Assembly: GCA_016197205.1 (NCBI GenBank)
Contig: JACPWG010000026.1
Coordinates: forward strand, 1-64,000
From: Planctomycetota bacterium
GTDB lineage: Bacteria; Planctomycetota; MHYJ01; WSZJ01; JACPWG01
Direction of reading: 5' to 3'
DNA: 64,000 bases
A program made the translations under genes and the position numbers. Each line of letters starts with the position of its first letter. Positions within the stretch are counted from its first letter, which is position 1. The notes beneath the pieces are model-generated. The model searched no databases and was not told the DNA's origin. It saw only the letters and a program-made list of their open reading frames with translations. Of the stretch, positions 25,914 to 36,180 are shown piece after piece.

Positions 25914-25947
25914 GGTAGGGGCACGGCGCTGCCGTGCCCTCGAAGCG
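25914..25947 (+). repeat. REP-like GGGGCACGG hairpin, copy 3
   Basis: GGTAGGGGCACGGCGCTG followed by CCGTGCCCTCGAAGCG. Nearly identical to the copy at 29459-29492. Confidence 0.55.
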
Positions 25948-26163
25948 AATGCCACGTGCGGGCCTTGCGCGCTGTCGGCGGCCATTCGAACCCAGCACGA
26001 ATTTCCGCGCCGTCGGCACGCGGAGGTTGACCGGGCAGGATCGCGCCTGTTAGGCTACTCTACTGCCCTGCGACAGGCACACGTCGAGCCTGCGAGGCGC
26101 GCGCCATCCGCGAGAAGGAACCGCACGAGCGACGCAGGCTGGTCGAGAATAGGAGGAGCCAAC

Positions 26164-27501
26164 GTGTTTTTCGGTCGCCGATTCCCCTGTCTCCTCGGCG
26201 TCCCGCTGCTCGCCGGCTTCGCGCTGAGCGCGGGGGGCGGCCCGGCCGCGGGTGAGGACTGGAGCGAGCCCTCGATGGTCCATGCCATCGACAAGCTCTC
26301 GTACAAAGGGGGCCACACGGAGATCCTCGCGTTCGAGCCCACCCCCGACGGCGAGCTGTTCCTGCTCTCCTCCAGCGGGTTCGATCAGGAACAGCGCATT
26401 CTCTGGCGGCGAAGCACGGGCGGTCAAAAGGCCTGGACCGAGGCGCGAAGCTGGCTCGAGCGAGAGCCGTGGCATCCCAACGGCGCGGTCGCGTTGACCC
26501 GCACCGGCGACGACCTCCACCTGGTCGCGCTCGAGTTCAACAAGCCCGGCGACCAGCGGCTCCATTGCTTTCGTTGGCCGCTCTCCGCAGACGCCCCCGA
26601 TCGGGAGCAGCGGGACGTCGTGCGCCTCCAGTTCCCGGACTTCGCGATCCGAGGGGCGGCCTTCGCCCCCGCCGTGGACGAGGCCGGTCGCGCAGCGGCC
26701 GACCCCGCGCTGCTCCTTGAGCTCGAGGAACGGAAGCCCGGGAGCGCGGTGAAGCCCTACACGCTCGTCTTTCTGCGAAAGGACGCGGCCTACCGCCAGG
26801 TCTCGCGCTTGGACGAGGCGGCGGGGATCGACTGGTGGAGGAACTGGCGTACGGTCCGCTTCGAGGGACGAGAGGCCCTGCTGGCCGGGTGCGGGCAGGA
26901 AGGCGCCGGTCGGTTGCTGGAGGTGCGCGGAGAGTCGCTGGTCTGCCGTGCCCTGCCCCTTCCCGAGGCGAGCCAGGCGAGCCGCACCTTCGGCGCGGGA
27001 CTCCTGAGCGGCGACGGCTGGGACCTCGGCGTGTTCGCCCAGATGACGAACTCGCAGCCCACCGTGGCTTTTTTTGCGACGCGCCGGGCGCGCGGGGCGG
27101 AGGGCGGGCCGTCGGCCTGGGACGCGCCGGTCGAGCTCACCCGCACCGACCCCGGGCACATGGGCCCCGATGAGCGGCTCGGCCGCATCGAGGCGGCGGC
27201 TGTCGGAGAGCGCGTCCTGGTCGGGCTGAACCACCTGCGGCTCGTCGGCTTCGAGAACAACGAGACCTGGGCGAAGGTCTTCGAGACGCTCGACCGCGGA
27301 CGAACCTGGCGCGACACGCACCTGGTCCCGGACAAGCCGGGGGAGAGTACGTCCTTGCGCCTGCTCGCCCTCCCGCGGCGCAAAGAGTTTGTCGCCGCCT
27401 ACGTCGCCAGTCGGCTCGACCGTGCTCCCGCCAGGACGGGGATCGACCCCCAGACGACCGTGCTCGGGATCGTGCTTCGACGCATGGCCGCCGGGCCCTA
27501 G
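26164..27501 (+). CDS. Exported BNR/sialidase-like beta-propeller protein, function unknown
   Basis: GTG 26164 is preceded by AGGAGG with a 6-nt gap and is followed at once by a signal peptide (FFGRRFPCLLGVPLLAGFAL). The 445-residue product is beta-rich. It has short repeated hydrophobic strands (LFLLSSSGF, LHLVALEF, LLAGCGQEG, VLVGLNHLRLVGF) and one Asp-box-like motif near the end (TLDRGRTWRDTHLV), as in sialidase or BNR-type propellers. I cannot identify catalytic residues, so it may bind rather than cut. Its neighbours are rsmI (divergent) and an exported protein (convergent), giving no functional hint. Confidence 0.6.
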   Translation: MFFGRRFPCLLGVPLLAGFALSAGGGPAAGEDWSEPSMVHAIDKLSYKGGHTEILAFEPTPDGELFLLSSSGFDQEQRILWRRSTGGQKAWTEARSWLEREPWHPNGAVALTRTGDDLHLVALEFNKPGDQRLHCFRWPLSADAPDREQRDVVRLQFPDFAIRGAAFAPAVDEAGRAAADPALLLELEERKPGSAVKPYTLVFLRKDAAYRQVSRLDEAAGIDWWRNWRTVRFEGREALLAGCGQEGAGRLLEVRGESLVCRALPLPEASQASRTFGAGLLSGDGWDLGVFAQMTNSQPTVAFFATRRARGAEGGPSAWDAPVELTRTDPGHMGPDERLGRIEAAAVGERVLVGLNHLRLVGFENNETWAKVFETLDRGRTWRDTHLVPDKPGESTSLRLLALPRRKEFVAAYVASRLDRAPARTGIDPQTTVLGIVLRRMAAGP

Positions 27502-27576
27502 CGGCCCGTGGAAGAAGTTCAGCCTGGCGGCCTTGGGGGGGGCGGGCCCGCGTCCCCGCGACCGCACGCCCTCCGC

Positions 27577-28269
27577 TCAATCCCCCGCGACGTACACCAC
27601 CGGCACGTCGGTCGCCACGGTGGTCATGCGCACGTCGAGCTTGCCCTGGGCCGTCACGCGGATGTCGTAGCGCACCAGGTCGCGCCCCTTCACCGCCGTC
27701 TGACGCACGACGAAGTCCACGCCCTCCGCCCGCGCGCTCGCCGGCTCGATCTTCGACGCAAGGGCCTCCTTCGATTTCCGGATCCGCGCCGCAAGCTCCG
27801 TCTCCTCCGCCCGCGCCGGCATGTACGGCACTTCCCCCACCGAAGCGACCGGCCAGTACGCCGGCCCCTCCGTCAAGCGAAGCGTCCACTGCGCGTAGCG
27901 CAGGGCGGCCTCCGGGGTGCCCAGGGCGAATTTCACCTCTTCCCGCAGTCGCCGGAGCTCCGGCTCGCCGACCCGGAGCCGGTAGACCGGCTTGCCCGCC
28001 TGCAGCACGTAGTCGAGCACGTGCGGATGGTGCGGGTGCCGCACCACCACCCGCACGTAGACCGCCCCGCCCAGGAAATCGGGCCGGGTCTCCTCCAGGT
28101 CGCAGGGATAGGCCTCCAGGAGCTTCACCTCTCCCGCCCCGGACTTCGCAAGCTCCGCGATCAGCTCCTTGACCGTCATGGTGTCCGCTCGACAGAGGAG
28201 GGCGCCGGCCGACAGCACGAGCGCCGGCACGAACAAAAAGCTTGCGATGCGCGCACGAGGCGTGTCCAT
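27577..28269 (-). CDS. Exported protein of unknown function
   Basis: I do not recognise this 230-residue protein. ATG 28269 is preferred over a start at 28296 because GGAAGGA lies at the right distance and gives a clean signal peptide (RARIASFLFVPALVLSAGALLCRA). The mature part has alternating charged helices and strands (VKELIAELAKSGAGEVKLLEAY, VYVRVVVRHPHHPH, LRVGEPELRRLREEVKF). It ends with a strand-rich tail (YDIRVTAQGKLDVRMTTVA). It follows the prepilin-like/HExxH gene on the same strand with 28 bp between them, so they form a probable operon and may work together. Confidence 0.65.
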   Translation of the reverse strand: MDTPRARIASFLFVPALVLSAGALLCRADTMTVKELIAELAKSGAGEVKLLEAYPCDLEETRPDFLGGAVYVRVVVRHPHHPHVLDYVLQAGKPVYRLRVGEPELRRLREEVKFALGTPEAALRYAQWTLRLTEGPAYWPVASVGEVPYMPARAEETELAARIRKSKEALASKIEPASARAEGVDFVVRQTAVKGRDLVRYDIRVTAQGKLDVRMTTVATDVPVVYVAGD

Positions 28270-28297
28270 GGCTCGTCCTTCCGGGGCCCGCGCCACG

Positions 28298-29218
28298 TTA
28301 CTTCGGATGGCGCTTGTCCCATTCGTCTCCGTAGAAGTTCGGGTAGGTCTTGTTGTTCGTGCTGGTGATCACCTTCCCGTCGACGAAGGCCTGCAGCACG
28401 GCCGCCGCGCCCGCCGCCTTGCCCGCCGCGTCCAGCTCGGCCGCGGTCGCCTTCGGCTTTGCCGCCCTCAGGTCCTTCGCCGCTTTGTCGTACGCGGCGT
28501 CGTAGGCGGCTTCGCTGGCTTTCATCGCGGTGACGCCCTTCCCCGCGGCGTTCACCTCGCGTTTCGTTTCGATCGCCTGCACGTCCCCCGCCGCTTCCTC
28601 CGCCAGCATCTTCCGCACGTAGTCTTCGCGCGTGTCCTTGTCGACGTCGGCGGTCGTGTGCTCCTTGTCCGCCTTCGCATGGTTCGCTTCGTGCGCGATC
28701 GTAAGCAGCATCTCCCCCGGGGACTTCTCGGAGCGCACGGTCATGTTGCCGGTGCTCGGATCGTAGAAGGAACCGTCGCCGCTTTGCAGCTCGATCTGGA
28801 CGTTGTGGTCCTCCAGATATTTCAGCACTTCGCGGCCCTTGGGCGAGGCTCTCAACAGCTCCTTGGCCGCGGCGAGCTTCTCCTCCGGCGTGGTGGGCGT
28901 CTTCGGCGGGGCGTCCGGAGTCACCCCGAAAGGGCTGCCGGCGTCACCGGTCCCCGCGCCGCCGGACGTGCCTGAGGAGCCGGAGCCCTGGGCGAGCCCC
29001 TCGTAGGCGGCGGACGCTGCGGCCGCGACCGCGGGGGCCTCGCCGGTCCCCACGGCGACGGTCGAGCGCCGGAAGAGCTCGGAGACCTGGCGGCCGAAAG
29101 CCGTGAGGACGGACAGGCACGCGATCGCGACCAGCGACACGAGGATGATGTTCTCGGTGCTCGCGGCGCCGCGGCGATGACAAGGATGGGGCGGACGCAC
29201 CGGCTTGGAGCTGTTCAA
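28298..29218 (-). CDS. Prepilin-like protein with HExxH metallopeptidase motif
   Basis: TTG 29218 has GGAGAGG upstream; GTG 29197 is an alternative. The 306-residue product starts with a basic stretch and a type IV prepilin-peptidase site: Gly17, then A-A-S-T and Glu22 at position +5, then a hydrophobic helix (about 23-42), as in Flp-type pilins. After a Gly/Ser-rich linker comes a globular part with FYDPSTGNMTVRS and LTIAHEANHAKADKEH, a HExxH zinc-protease signature (His176, Glu177, His180). The spacing from a strand with a TGN turn to HExxH recalls small effector-type metallopeptidases, but no family is certain. A peptidase domain on a pilin-like anchor is unusual. No other pilus gene is in the window. 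Confidence 0.65.
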   Translation of the reverse strand: MNSSKPVRPPHPCHRRGAASTENIILVSLVAIACLSVLTAFGRQVSELFRRSTVAVGTGEAPAVAAAASAAYEGLAQGSGSSGTSGGAGTGDAGSPFGVTPDAPPKTPTTPEEKLAAAKELLRASPKGREVLKYLEDHNVQIELQSGDGSFYDPSTGNMTVRSEKSPGEMLLTIAHEANHAKADKEHTTADVDKDTREDYVRKMLAEEAAGDVQAIETKREVNAAGKGVTAMKASEAAYDAAYDKAAKDLRAAKPKATAAELDAAGKAAGAAAVLQAFVDGKVITSTNNKTYPNFYGDEWDKRHPK

Positions 29219-29413
29219 CGCGGGACCTCTCCGGTTCGAGCGCGGGAAGCTGCGAAGGACGGGGGAGATTCTATCCGGCGGCGCGCGCCGGGCGCAAGGG
29301 GAAGTCGCGACCGTCCCACGGCGCTCGAGCGGCGCACGGGCCCCTTTCCCCCGCTCGCATCGCGAATGCGCCGGCGCGCGGGACTGGCGGCTCGGGCCGC
29401 AGGGTGCTAAAAT

Positions 29414-29543
29414 GGGCATGGTTCAAATCCGGGTTACACTCGCCGAACGGCTGCTTGCGGTAGGGGCACGGCGCTGCCGTGCCCACGAAGCGAGACCCGG
29501 TGTTCAGCCGCGCGCGACGCCGGCGGCAATTTGAACCATGCCC
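29414..29543. mobile_element. 130-bp MITE-like element with perfect 15-bp terminal inverted repeats
   Basis: The ends GGGCATGGTTCAAAT and ATTTGAACCATGCCC are exact complements. Flanks TAAAAT (left) and TAAAGT (right) share TAAA, a possible short target duplication. The inside includes the GGGGCACGG hairpin (29459-29492). There is no coding capacity, so mobilisation would need a transposase elsewhere. Confidence 0.7.
29459..29492 (+). repeat. REP-like GGGGCACGG hairpin, copy 4 (inside the MITE)
   Basis: GGTAGGGGCACGGCGCTG with CCGTGCCCACGAAGCG. Its position inside an element with terminal repeats suggests the whole hairpin family spreads as part of such elements. Confidence 0.55.
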
Positions 29544-29605
29544 TAAAGTGCGAGCGGCGTGGCCGGATCCAGAGCTCGGTTGCCGAAAGGACTCGCCGTT
29601 TCTCC

Positions 29606-30985
<1,380 letters not shown>

Positions 30986-31234
30986 CGGCCAAGTCGCAGA
31001 GGTTGACCAGGTCCAAAAAGGCGAAGCCGGCCAACGAACAGGGCGGGGGCAAGCGGGGCCACAATCATCGGTCCTTGACAGCCGCGATCGCGGGTGGGCG
31101 GACTACCCAGCTCCAGGCCGGTCCTCCCCCCCGAGCAGGCATCCGACCGAGAACGAGGCGACGGATCGCCATCGCAGGAGTCATCGGCGGGCACGGCGGG
31201 CACGACGCGATCGAGGCCGCTCTCTCCCCGCGCC

Positions 31235-32227
31235 TCAGCGCGGCGGGCCGACCGCTGCATTCACGAGCACGCCACGATCCACGCCGCGCAGTAGGTTCTG
31301 CATCAGTGCGAGCGTCCTCGGCTCCGAAAAATATGCGGAGTGGATGCCCGACTGCTCGGGCTTGAAGAGTGGGGAGCAGTCGAAATCCCAGACGTTGTCC
31401 GGCGCCATCCGCCCCCCGCGCGTGTCCCGCGCCAGCCCGCTCCTCCCCAGCCGCCGCGTGCCGAAGTGCTTCAACCCAGCCGAGAGACCCAGCACGGAGT
31501 CCCGCCCGCTGTAAAGCGCCGTCACCCGGTAAGTCAGGTTCGCGATCGCGTCCCCGTCCGAAAAGTCAATTTCCTCGCCGGCCGCGAACAGGTCGTTGTC
31601 CACGTCCGCCGCGACCATCAGGAGCTGGTGAATCAAGCTAACGCTCAACGGATGGTTCTTACGCGTCCACACGAGCGGCATCGCCTTCTGCACCACGTAA
31701 TTCCCCATGCTGTGCGCGATGACTGAGGTCTTCAGCTTGCACGCGCGCTTCGGGTCCGTCGCCCCCTCCACCTGCTTCCTGAGCGCCCAATCATACAGCC
31801 GGCCCAGGACCTCCGCCAAGTCCGGTCCCGATTTCACCGCGTCGAGTCGGTCCGGAAGGTAGTTCGTGAACATCCCATCCGAGGGCCATGTGAAGAGGAC
31901 GCAAATCCCCAGTGAATTGGCCCCCTTGTACAGCCCCCGGCAGATCCCCCGGTAGGTCGTCGCGGCGGATGCCCAAGTGTTGTCGTAGCCGTGCACGAAA
32001 ACCGTGAGGTGCTTCTGCTCCTCGTTCCGGGCGGCGTCACCCGGGTCGGGCAATTGGTCGGCCGCCTCGATGAGCACCCGCTGGAACGCACTCACGCTCA
32101 TCGAGGACCAGTTCGCGAGGTCGTCCACTTCCTCCACATCGGTCGTCCAGAAGGAGAGCGGTCCAAGCTTGGCGCTCAGGTTGCCGGCCTCACGTTTCCG
32201 GTTCGTGATCATCCAGTAGCGGGGCAT
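31235..32227 (-). CDS. Alpha/beta hydrolase of the DUF900 family
   Basis: ATG 32227 follows GGAGGTG with good spacing; the longer frame to 32296 has none. The 330-residue protein has the hydrolase core: FVHGYDN with His79 of the oxyanion strand, TWPSDG, and the nucleophile elbow IAHSMGNYV with Ser173. A strand LLMVAADVDND should carry the acid, and a conserved C-terminal block follows. This is the pattern of DUF900-type esterase-like proteins, whose substrates are unknown. There is no signal peptide. It is the last gene of the minus-strand block that runs from 40200, 139 bp after the 1244-aa lipoprotein gene. Confidence 0.82.
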   Translation of the reverse strand: MPRYWMITNRKREAGNLSAKLGPLSFWTTDVEEVDDLANWSSMSVSAFQRVLIEAADQLPDPGDAARNEEQKHLTVFVHGYDNTWASAATTYRGICRGLYKGANSLGICVLFTWPSDGMFTNYLPDRLDAVKSGPDLAEVLGRLYDWALRKQVEGATDPKRACKLKTSVIAHSMGNYVVQKAMPLVWTRKNHPLSVSLIHQLLMVAADVDNDLFAAGEEIDFSDGDAIANLTYRVTALYSGRDSVLGLSAGLKHFGTRRLGRSGLARDTRGGRMAPDNVWDFDCSPLFKPEQSGIHSAYFSEPRTLALMQNLLRGVDRGVLVNAAVGPPR

Positions 32228-32366
32228 TTTGTCCACCTCCGACTCATGAAGGGAGAGGGGGCGGCAGTCGCAGGCCTCACCTCGAAGCGCATCCAAACTG
32301 CGCGGAACGGGCTCGCCGGGTGGCGGAGGTCAACTCCCTCGAAGCCGCGGGTAGACCTTCGATCCG

Positions 32367-35300
32367 CTATCTCGGGTCACCCGAATTAGCAGTCTGGAGC
32401 GCGGCGAGGCTGTTTCGGTGCGCCGCTTCGATCAAGAGCCGCTCGTCCATCACAGCCTGAATTTGGGCATCGACCACGTCGCGAAACCTGGTTCGGATGT
32501 CCGCAAGAAGTACTCCCCCTGGCGCAAGGAACCGGTTCTTCGCCGAAAGCGCCGCCTTCCAGGCGGCCCAGGCTTCGTCGCCGCTTTTTTTCGCATCCTC
32601 TCGCTGCTTTTCATTCGGGTTCGTGAGAGCCTCCTCCTCGGTGGATTTCGGCCGGTCGCCTACGTATGCGGCGACGTCTTGCACGGTTGGGAAGAGCCTC
32701 TTGCCCGTCGCAATTTGTCCCTCGATCTGACCCTCTACACCCTCCGTGGTCAGTCGCGCGAGGGCGTTGATCGCGAAGGACCTGAGCGTATCCAGCGCAG
32801 TGTCCAGCCCTCCGGATTCGGCTGCATTCGGGTCCGGTGCCGGCGGAAGTTCGCGGTTTGGGTCCAGGATGCGGCTGAAAAGCCAGCGAGCGTCAGCCTC
32901 GGCCACACCCTTGCTGAAGAGCCACGCGGTGAGGTAGCCCGGCTGCCCTTGTTGCAACTCGCCGCGAAGGGTATCCACCCATGAGCCGTGCTTTCGCAGG
33001 GTCTGGGCCAACTTTTTTCGCCGCTCCTCCTCGAGACGTTTGATCTGCTTCTCCAGCAGGCCCGCGTCGTCTGCCTCCTTCTTCTGCCCGGCCTCGGCGG
33101 CCTTGCGTTCGTTCGGCGACAGGCCTTTAAGCTCGGTGGGCGTGAGCGGCACCGGATCCGCGCCGAATCCGCCACCAGCTCCGAATTTGGCCAGGCTCTT
33201 CATCGAATCGATGATCACCTTCGGGTCCGCGGAGTAGTTCTTCACGTACCAGTTTCCCACGTCGTCTTTGGCCACTACGTAGTTTGTGCTGCCCGCGCCG
33301 CCCAGGCGAACCTGGTTGACCCGCTGCCAGAACTGCTTATCGATCTCCTGGATGCTCTTCAGGGCCTGCTCATCCGCCCCGCATCCACCGAATAGCGACC
33401 GCTTCCAGTGCTCGTCCAGCATGTTCTTCCAACTCACGGGCGAGTCCGGCTGTAGCGAGCTGGCCGGATAGCTGCTTCGCAAGTAGGAAGAGGCGGGTCT
33501 CAGAAAGACCATGCCGGAGCGCTGCTCCATGGCTACTCGCAGGGCCGCCCGGAGGTTCTTGGCCTCAAGGGTGTCATCCCCGCTCCTCCGGACGCAGTCG
33601 ATGAGATCGTACCGGAGCTTGGCGACCAGTCGATCGAGGACATTTCGAGGGTCGCCTCTGGCGATAGCGTCGTCCGCATGAAGACCGGCTGAGAGCTTCG
33701 TAAAGTAGCCCTTCTTTGAGGAGGGGGAGTTACTAGAGTCCTTCGTACCCGTCGTCGGGACCTTCGTGGTCGTCGTGTCGGCGTCGGAGGGACCCTTCTC
33801 TCCCTGTTTGGTGGGAGCCTCCTCCCTTGGCACCTTCCCGGATTCGGCCGGATGCGACCGAGCCGACTCCAGACCGATTCGCTCGATCTCGCCCTGCCGC
33901 GGCAGTTCGCCTTGATACCGATCCTTGCTACGTAGGGCATCCGCCTCGGCCAGGATGGAGTTTGCGACGGCTTGGAGCACGTCCACGTATTCCCGTAGAT
34001 TCAAGTCCTTTCCAAGAAGAGTCTGAAATCCCGCGATGAACCGGAGTTTCTCCGCAAATCCAACCAAGCTGTCCAGGAGCTGGGCGAACTTCTCTCGATC
34101 CGCGTCCGGATCCTTGGCACGATCGTAGTTCGCCTGGAGGTAAGCGTCGATCAGGGAGGTGAGGCCCTGGGAGAGGCGGCCGCGATCGAGTCCGAGGTTC
34201 GCCAGAAACAAGACCTTGCGAAGCTGGGCGAGGAACTCCTCCCGACCTTCGGAGAGCAGCGTGTCGCCGGCGTCGGTGGGCCCTCGGACTAACCCGTATT
34301 TCCGGCGCAGGGCAGCTACCCTGGCGCTCCCGGAGACCCTTCGGAAGTGCCCCGAATAGGACGCGTCAGCATCAGAGCGGGCAAGACCCACGGCATGGTC
34401 GAGGTTTTGGTACTCTGATTGGGCGTTGGTTTCTCCGAACCTCTCGACAAAGAACTCGTCTACCTGCAAAAGGGCGGATGCAACGGCCGCCCGCTTGTCG
34501 TGGAGGGCCTGCGACAGGGCGTGGCGCCAGGTACCGTGATCGACCGCATCCCGCCAGGCAGCCATTCCCGTTTCATAGTTCTGCCGGGCGAGGGAGTACA
34601 GCGGTCGCACCACCTGCAAAAGGGCGGATGCCACGGCCGCCCGCTTGTCGTGGAGGGCCTGCGACAGCGCGTGGCTCCAGGTGACGTGATCGACCGTATC
34701 TCGCCAGGCAGCCAGCCCCGCTTCATAATTCTGCACGGCCTGGGCGTACGCAGCCGGGTTCGGCTCCCGCGGTTCCGTCTTCAGAATCAGGCCATTCCTC
34801 GCACGCTCGAGCGCGTCCTTCAAGGGCACGGCCACCAGGAACAGCGACTCGACCTCGGGTGCCGGCTTGCCGTTCGATGCGGCGGACAGAGCCAGGAGGA
34901 GGAGATCCGTATCGACCAATTCCGCGGCGCACTTGAGGGCCACCTCCACCAGGTCGGCGGCGCGCCACTCCAGGTTCTCCGGACGGTCGACCAGACTCAA
35001 GTAGACGAGCGAAGCTCGCCAAAGACGTGCGCGGGCCTCCCTTGCCCGTGCGAACGCGTGGGCAATGGTGGTCACGCGAGCGACGAAGCGATCCAGGATC
35101 TCCGGCGGGGTCGATGGCAGGAAGAGCAGACGGGCATGTCCTCGCGCCACGGCGGGATCCTCAAGGAGGGCGAAACGGGCATTCGCGCCGATCTCCTTGA
35201 CGAGGTTCCGGCCAGTGCTTCCCAGCGTGAGTCCCTCGATCCGGAGGGGTGGGAGGGGTTTCGTTGGATCCTGTGTCCGAGACGAGGCTCCCCCGGAGTC

Positions 35301-36101
35301 AGCCACGAAGAGTAGATGAGCCTCCAGCACGTCCCGGTCCCAGCGCCATTCATGCCTTTTTGGATCGCTCTGCTTTTCCGGATGGAGGAACGCCAAGTAT
35401 GCGTTGCGCAAGACCTGAAAAGGAGTCGGGCTGACCTTCGGGTCCTCACCCGGTTTCACTTCCGGTTTGAAGTGTTTCTCCAGTTCGTCCCATAGCTCAG
35501 AGTCGGCCGTCTTATTCGGGCCTACCCACGTCCTGGCGTCGTCGTACTCTAGGTAGGCCCTCCGCGCCTCGGCCACGATCTTACCGATCGGCTGCAGAGG
35601 CAGATCTTCGTACAGGCTCAGGATCGCGTTGACTCGAATCGCCTGCTCATCCTTGAATCCGTCATACTCTGGATCCAGGAGACTCGCCGTCGTTTCTGAA
35701 CCTACGTAGCCCGCTCGATACCACGTCTTGCTGCGAAGCACCCGACGCTCCTCCTTGTCGGGCACTTCCAAGATATCCCGAAGCTGGATCAGCAGAGGGC
35801 GAGCGCCGATGGCCATCGCGGCAATCTGCTTCATCTGCACTTCATCGTGGTTCGCGAGCGGCCCCTTGTACACGTCTACGTCAACGGTCAGGACCGAGCA
35901 GCCTCCTGCCAGGAGCGTTAGCCCGGCGCAGATCAGTCGGACGACCGCCCGAGAAGCGCTTGGACGAGAACCCGGACCCCGTGCTCGGGCATCGGTGTAG
36001 AATTCTCCCCCGGCTCCGGCCCCGGGGCGGCTCTTCCTTAGAACACTCGGGCACGCGAGCGAATCAAAGCCGGCCCAACGAGCATTCGAAGTCGGCGGCA
36101 C
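32367..36101 (-). CDS. Giant lipoprotein of unknown family
   Basis: GTG 36101 has GGAGGG a few bases upstream and lies in a frame open to 36209. The 1244-residue product has an unusually long n-region, then a hydrophobic segment and a lipobox-like LAGGC with Cys68, so it is probably a lipoprotein. The mature start VDVDVYKGPLANHDEVQMKQ and the rest are mostly helical with no enzyme motif. A 50-residue unit (AAWRD.VDH.TW.HALSQALHDK) is duplicated in tandem at about 447-546, encoded by a 150-bp DNA repeat. A Ser/Thr/Lys-rich region near 790-830 looks disordered. I do not recognise the family. It sits between a small lipoprotein and a hydrolase, likely one operon. Confidence 0.7.
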   Translation of the reverse strand: MPPTSNARWAGFDSLACPSVLRKSRPGAGAGGEFYTDARARGPGSRPSASRAVVRLICAGLTLLAGGCSVLTVDVDVYKGPLANHDEVQMKQIAAMAIGARPLLIQLRDILEVPDKEERRVLRSKTWYRAGYVGSETTASLLDPEYDGFKDEQAIRVNAILSLYEDLPLQPIGKIVAEARRAYLEYDDARTWVGPNKTADSELWDELEKHFKPEVKPGEDPKVSPTPFQVLRNAYLAFLHPEKQSDPKRHEWRWDRDVLEAHLLFVADSGGASSRTQDPTKPLPPLRIEGLTLGSTGRNLVKEIGANARFALLEDPAVARGHARLLFLPSTPPEILDRFVARVTTIAHAFARAREARARLWRASLVYLSLVDRPENLEWRAADLVEVALKCAAELVDTDLLLLALSAASNGKPAPEVESLFLVAVPLKDALERARNGLILKTEPREPNPAAYAQAVQNYEAGLAAWRDTVDHVTWSHALSQALHDKRAAVASALLQVVRPLYSLARQNYETGMAAWRDAVDHGTWRHALSQALHDKRAAVASALLQVDEFFVERFGETNAQSEYQNLDHAVGLARSDADASYSGHFRRVSGSARVAALRRKYGLVRGPTDAGDTLLSEGREEFLAQLRKVLFLANLGLDRGRLSQGLTSLIDAYLQANYDRAKDPDADREKFAQLLDSLVGFAEKLRFIAGFQTLLGKDLNLREYVDVLQAVANSILAEADALRSKDRYQGELPRQGEIERIGLESARSHPAESGKVPREEAPTKQGEKGPSDADTTTTKVPTTGTKDSSNSPSSKKGYFTKLSAGLHADDAIARGDPRNVLDRLVAKLRYDLIDCVRRSGDDTLEAKNLRAALRVAMEQRSGMVFLRPASSYLRSSYPASSLQPDSPVSWKNMLDEHWKRSLFGGCGADEQALKSIQEIDKQFWQRVNQVRLGGAGSTNYVVAKDDVGNWYVKNYSADPKVIIDSMKSLAKFGAGGGFGADPVPLTPTELKGLSPNERKAAEAGQKKEADDAGLLEKQIKRLEEERRKKLAQTLRKHGSWVDTLRGELQQGQPGYLTAWLFSKGVAEADARWLFSRILDPNRELPPAPDPNAAESGGLDTALDTLRSFAINALARLTTEGVEGQIEGQIATGKRLFPTVQDVAAYVGDRPKSTEEEALTNPNEKQREDAKKSGDEAWAAWKAALSAKNRFLAPGGVLLADIRTRFRDVVDAQIQAVMDERLLIEAAHRNSLAALQTANSGDPR
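34462..34761 (-). repeat. 150-bp tandem duplication inside the giant lipoprotein gene
   Basis: Units 34462-34611 and 34612-34761 start with the same ACCTGCAAAAGGGCGGATGC and are nearly identical over about 127 bp. The period is exactly 50 codons, so the reading frame is kept. The high DNA identity suggests a recent duplication. Confidence 0.75.
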
Positions 36102-36180
36102 GGAACCCTCCTTACCTGGACACTTGACGGCATCCACGGTATCCCCATTTCCCCACTCATCTGGCTCGACGCTTCGGCCC

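Larger units (their letters stand above)
25565..26163. other. 599-bp intergenic region with three REP-like hairpins
   Basis: No gene is supported. Three copies of a hairpin with core GGGGCACGGCG and CCGTGCCC lie at 25723-25750 (inverted), 25842-25872 and 25914-25947; a fourth is at 29459-29492. The last 40 bases hold the ribosome site (AGGAGG) of the next gene. Confidence 0.55.
29219..29605. other. Divergent intergenic region containing a MITE
   Basis: This 387-bp gap separates the prepilin-like gene and the response regulator. It holds the 130-bp element at 29414-29543, which carries one GGGGCACGG hairpin inside. I see no convincing promoter for either gene. Confidence 0.5.

Noticed and set aside
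31075-31080. TTGACA as a promoter after the NtrC-type gene
   Set aside because: No -10-like sequence at the right distance and no plus-strand gene follows.
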